Below are positions 5,351 to 5,383 of a stretch of DNA of 5,383 nucleotides, in pieces. The DNA comes from Cellvibrio sp. (GTDB lineage: Bacteria > Pseudomonadota > Gammaproteobacteria > Pseudomonadales > Cellvibrionaceae), in assembly GCA_003524365.1 (NCBI GenBank), contig DQHS01000222.1, positions 1 to 5,383 on the forward strand, written 5' to 3'. Made by a program: the position numbers and the translations under genes. The notes beneath the pieces are model-generated. The model did no database searches. It was not told the origin of the DNA and saw only the letters and a program-made list of their open reading frames with translations. Numbering within the stretch: position 1 is the stretch's first letter; each line of letters begins with the position of its first letter.

Positions 5351-5383
5351 TTTTTGCTGAGACCGTCTGAGGCATGGATGCCG
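5351..5383. repeat. Edge of a palindromic intergenic repeat, cut by the window
   Basis: After the ATPase stop, the sequence TTTTTGCTGAGACCGTCTGA leads into the hairpin GGCAT-GG-ATGCC (5371-5382), and AGAC-C-GTCT (5360-5368) is a nested small palindrome. From memory, this run resembles a dispersed non-coding repeat seen between genes of Pseudomonas-like and Cellvibrio-like bacteria. Only its left part is in the window, so its extent and partner end are unknown. Confidence 0.4.

Noticed and set aside
5326..5355. Intrinsic terminator after the ATPase gene (GCAAA-GGG-TTTGC, then TTTTT)
   Set aside because: The 5-bp stem is AT-rich and separated from the T-run by GGTG, so it is too weak to call. 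The adjacent GCTAATTAGC has no loop.

Overview
The window looks like an ordinary gammaproteobacterial chromosome segment with about 50% GC. Two things suggest a Cellvibrio/Pseudomonas-type relative. The PilZ protein at 997-1383 closely resembles Pseudomonas aeruginosa PA4608 as I remember that sequence, and the intergenic space carries short palindromic repeats of the kind scattered through such genomes. The exact genus is an inference. No tRNA, rRNA, CRISPR array, integrase or complete transposase gene is visible.

Left block, minus strand (1-1383). Three genes read right to left: a PA4608-like single-domain PilZ protein (997-1383), a second small PilZ protein (557-928), and the N-terminal 180 residues of an exported periplasmic substrate-binding-like protein that runs off the left edge (1-542). 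The gaps of 68 and 14 nt suggest one transcript. Both PilZ proteins keep the RxxxR and D-x-S-x-x-G c-di-GMP-binding motifs.

Divergent control region (1384-1571). It holds a good sigma-70-type promoter facing right, two small dyads, and a 13-bp direct repeat just upstream of the PA4608-like gene.

Right block, plus strand (1572-5308). A ROK-family fructokinase (mak) is followed after 1 nt by a complete BtuFCD/FecBCDE-type ABC importer: periplasmic binding protein (2482-3351), FecCD-family permease (about 3513-4511) and ATPase (4511-5308). All three parts carry their key docking or catalytic motifs, so the importer looks functional. The substrate (cobalamin, haem or ferric siderophore) cannot be read from the sequence. 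A 126-bp inverted pair of REP-like palindromes sits between the binding-protein gene and the permease gene. This is the same place as the classic REP elements in malE-malF and hisJ-hisQ, where they help keep binding-protein expression above that of the membrane parts.

The right edge (5351-5383) enters another palindromic, probably repetitive element. The observations most worth following up are the REP-like doublet, a sharp change in leucine codon use halfway through mak, and the tandem PilZ pair with its duplicated ribosome-binding segment. I found no clearly new multi-gene system.
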